Made by a program: the position numbers and the translations under genes
Source of the DNA: Desulfococcus sp041737845
GTDB lineage: Bacteria; Desulfobacterota; Desulfobacteria; Desulfobacterales; Desulfococcaceae
Assembly: GCF_041737845.1 (NCBI RefSeq)
Contig: NZ_JBGSQX010000008.1
Location: forward strand, 1 to 64,000
DNA: 64,000 nucleotides
Direction: 5' to 3'
Shown here: piece by piece, positions 63,516 to 64,000 of the stretch
How the letters are laid out: every line of letters begins with the position of its first letter
How positions within the stretch are numbered: the stretch's first letter is position 1
The notes under the pieces: generated by a model
The model's database searches: none
What the model saw: the letters and a program-made list of their open reading frames with translations, nothing else
Told to the model about the DNA's origin: nothing

Positions 63516-64000
63516 ATGAATAGATTCTATTTCGTTGCGGTTGCCGTGGGGTCCTGGCGCTGCGCGAAACCGTCCCCGGTCGGGGATTTCATGCCCCTGG
63601 CCGAAGCAGCGTTCGGCTTGGTGCGCAAACTGGAGATCAAAACAGATTCCCCCTGCTGCGCCTGGCTGGAGCGAGCGGTCGCCCAACGTTTCGATCTGGC
63701 CTGCCGTGCCGATCAGGAGGCGTTCCGGCGGGAACAGACGGCCGTCACGCGGACCGGTCAGATCAAGATGCCTGGCGAGCGTGACGAAAAGGACGATCGC
63801 AGGCGGTATGAGCTGGGCTGGAGCAATGCCGCCAAGATTGCCGCCCTGGAAGAGAGCGCCCGCCGCCGGGAAGCGCAACTGGGCGCCTGGGGCAGCCGGA
63901 TCAGCGCCTTGCAGCAGGAACAGAAGAAGCTCAAGGAGCGCTTGGAGGCACTCTTCAAGATCGATGAATACAATGACTTTCGCGAGCTCGACTGGGGGCC
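63516..64000 (+). pseudogene. JetC/SMC-like ATPase, 5'-truncated, continues beyond window
   Basis: An open frame begins at an ATG at 63516 and runs to the window edge. It translates into LVRKLEIKTDSP, TRTGQIKMPGERDEKDDRRRY, ELGWSNAAKIAALE, a coiled-coil and KIDEYNDFRELDW. These segments match the middle of Wadjet JetC/MukB-like SMC ATPases as I know them. The N-terminal Walker A domain should precede them by several hundred residues but only about 35 codons of unlike sequence lie before. I judge the gene truncated at its 5' end. The 3' end is outside the window. Confidence 0.6.

Overview
The window is about 64 kb of GC-rich chromosome, densely coded on both strands. Gene content points to an anaerobic member of the Desulfobacterota (former Deltaproteobacteria, Desulfobacterales-like): separate ATP-synthase Fo genes with paired b/b' subunits, a HemX/CcsA - glutamyl-tRNA reductase cluster, TRAP and Liv transporters, HPr and enzyme I without any enzyme II, many small zinc-ribbon proteins, and anaerobic-type cobalamin assembly genes. 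This assignment rests on protein-family recognition and gene order only.

Layout. 1-2541: polyhydroxyalkanoate synthase (5' end outside), a GAF protein and a MaoC/PhaJ hydratase. 2633-8533: PilZ protein, polA, a CoA-binding protein, two zinc-ribbon proteins and a DMT exporter. 8552-10965: cobU-cobS-cobD, the cobalamin nucleotide-loop genes. 11194-14965: an Fo-only ATP synthase operon, read leftwards, with promoter and terminator visible. 15299-21067: NrnA-like phosphoesterase, MBL hydrolase, siroheme synthase, CcsA/HemX, hemA and fabD. 21072-24666: DUF1178, SH3 protein, dnaJ, queD and pyrE. 24917-33599: ftsE-ftsX-envC-ctpA (division-linked peptidoglycan control), dksA, a PHP phosphoesterase, rnc, a radical SAM protein and trxB. 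33833-37642: unknown protein, tpx and a TRAP transporter. 37660-44261 (leftwards): MscS channel, hldD, VWA/MoxR pair and a core-MetE-like protein. 44560-53437: zinc-ribbon protein, tatA, AcuI-type reductase, the livKHMF and livG genes, and an unknown 555-residue protein. 53620-60786: CBS-ACT protein, aspA, thiD, tatD, ptsH-ptsI, smpB and ssrA (tmRNA). 60787-64000: an accessory segment beside ssrA with an orphan DruA-like gene, an SGNH hydrolase and a broken JetC/SMC-like gene.

The most unusual content is the Fo operon. It encodes a normal 82-residue c subunit with the two-carboxylate Na+ site pattern (E32/E65), and next to it a 323-residue c protein made of four fused hairpins. Three of these keep the ion-binding glutamates; in the second, Ala and Gln replace them. 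This predicts a sodium-driven hybrid rotor with fewer ion sites than hairpins. Other points of interest are a terminator-type attenuator in the pyrE leader, a paired MITE-like hairpin repeat around livG (one copy supplies the livG stop codon), a possible frameshift at the start of the Fo operon, a basic tail on the PHA synthase, and the defence-like island next to smpB-ssrA.

No tRNA, rRNA, CRISPR array or complete insertion sequence was recognised.
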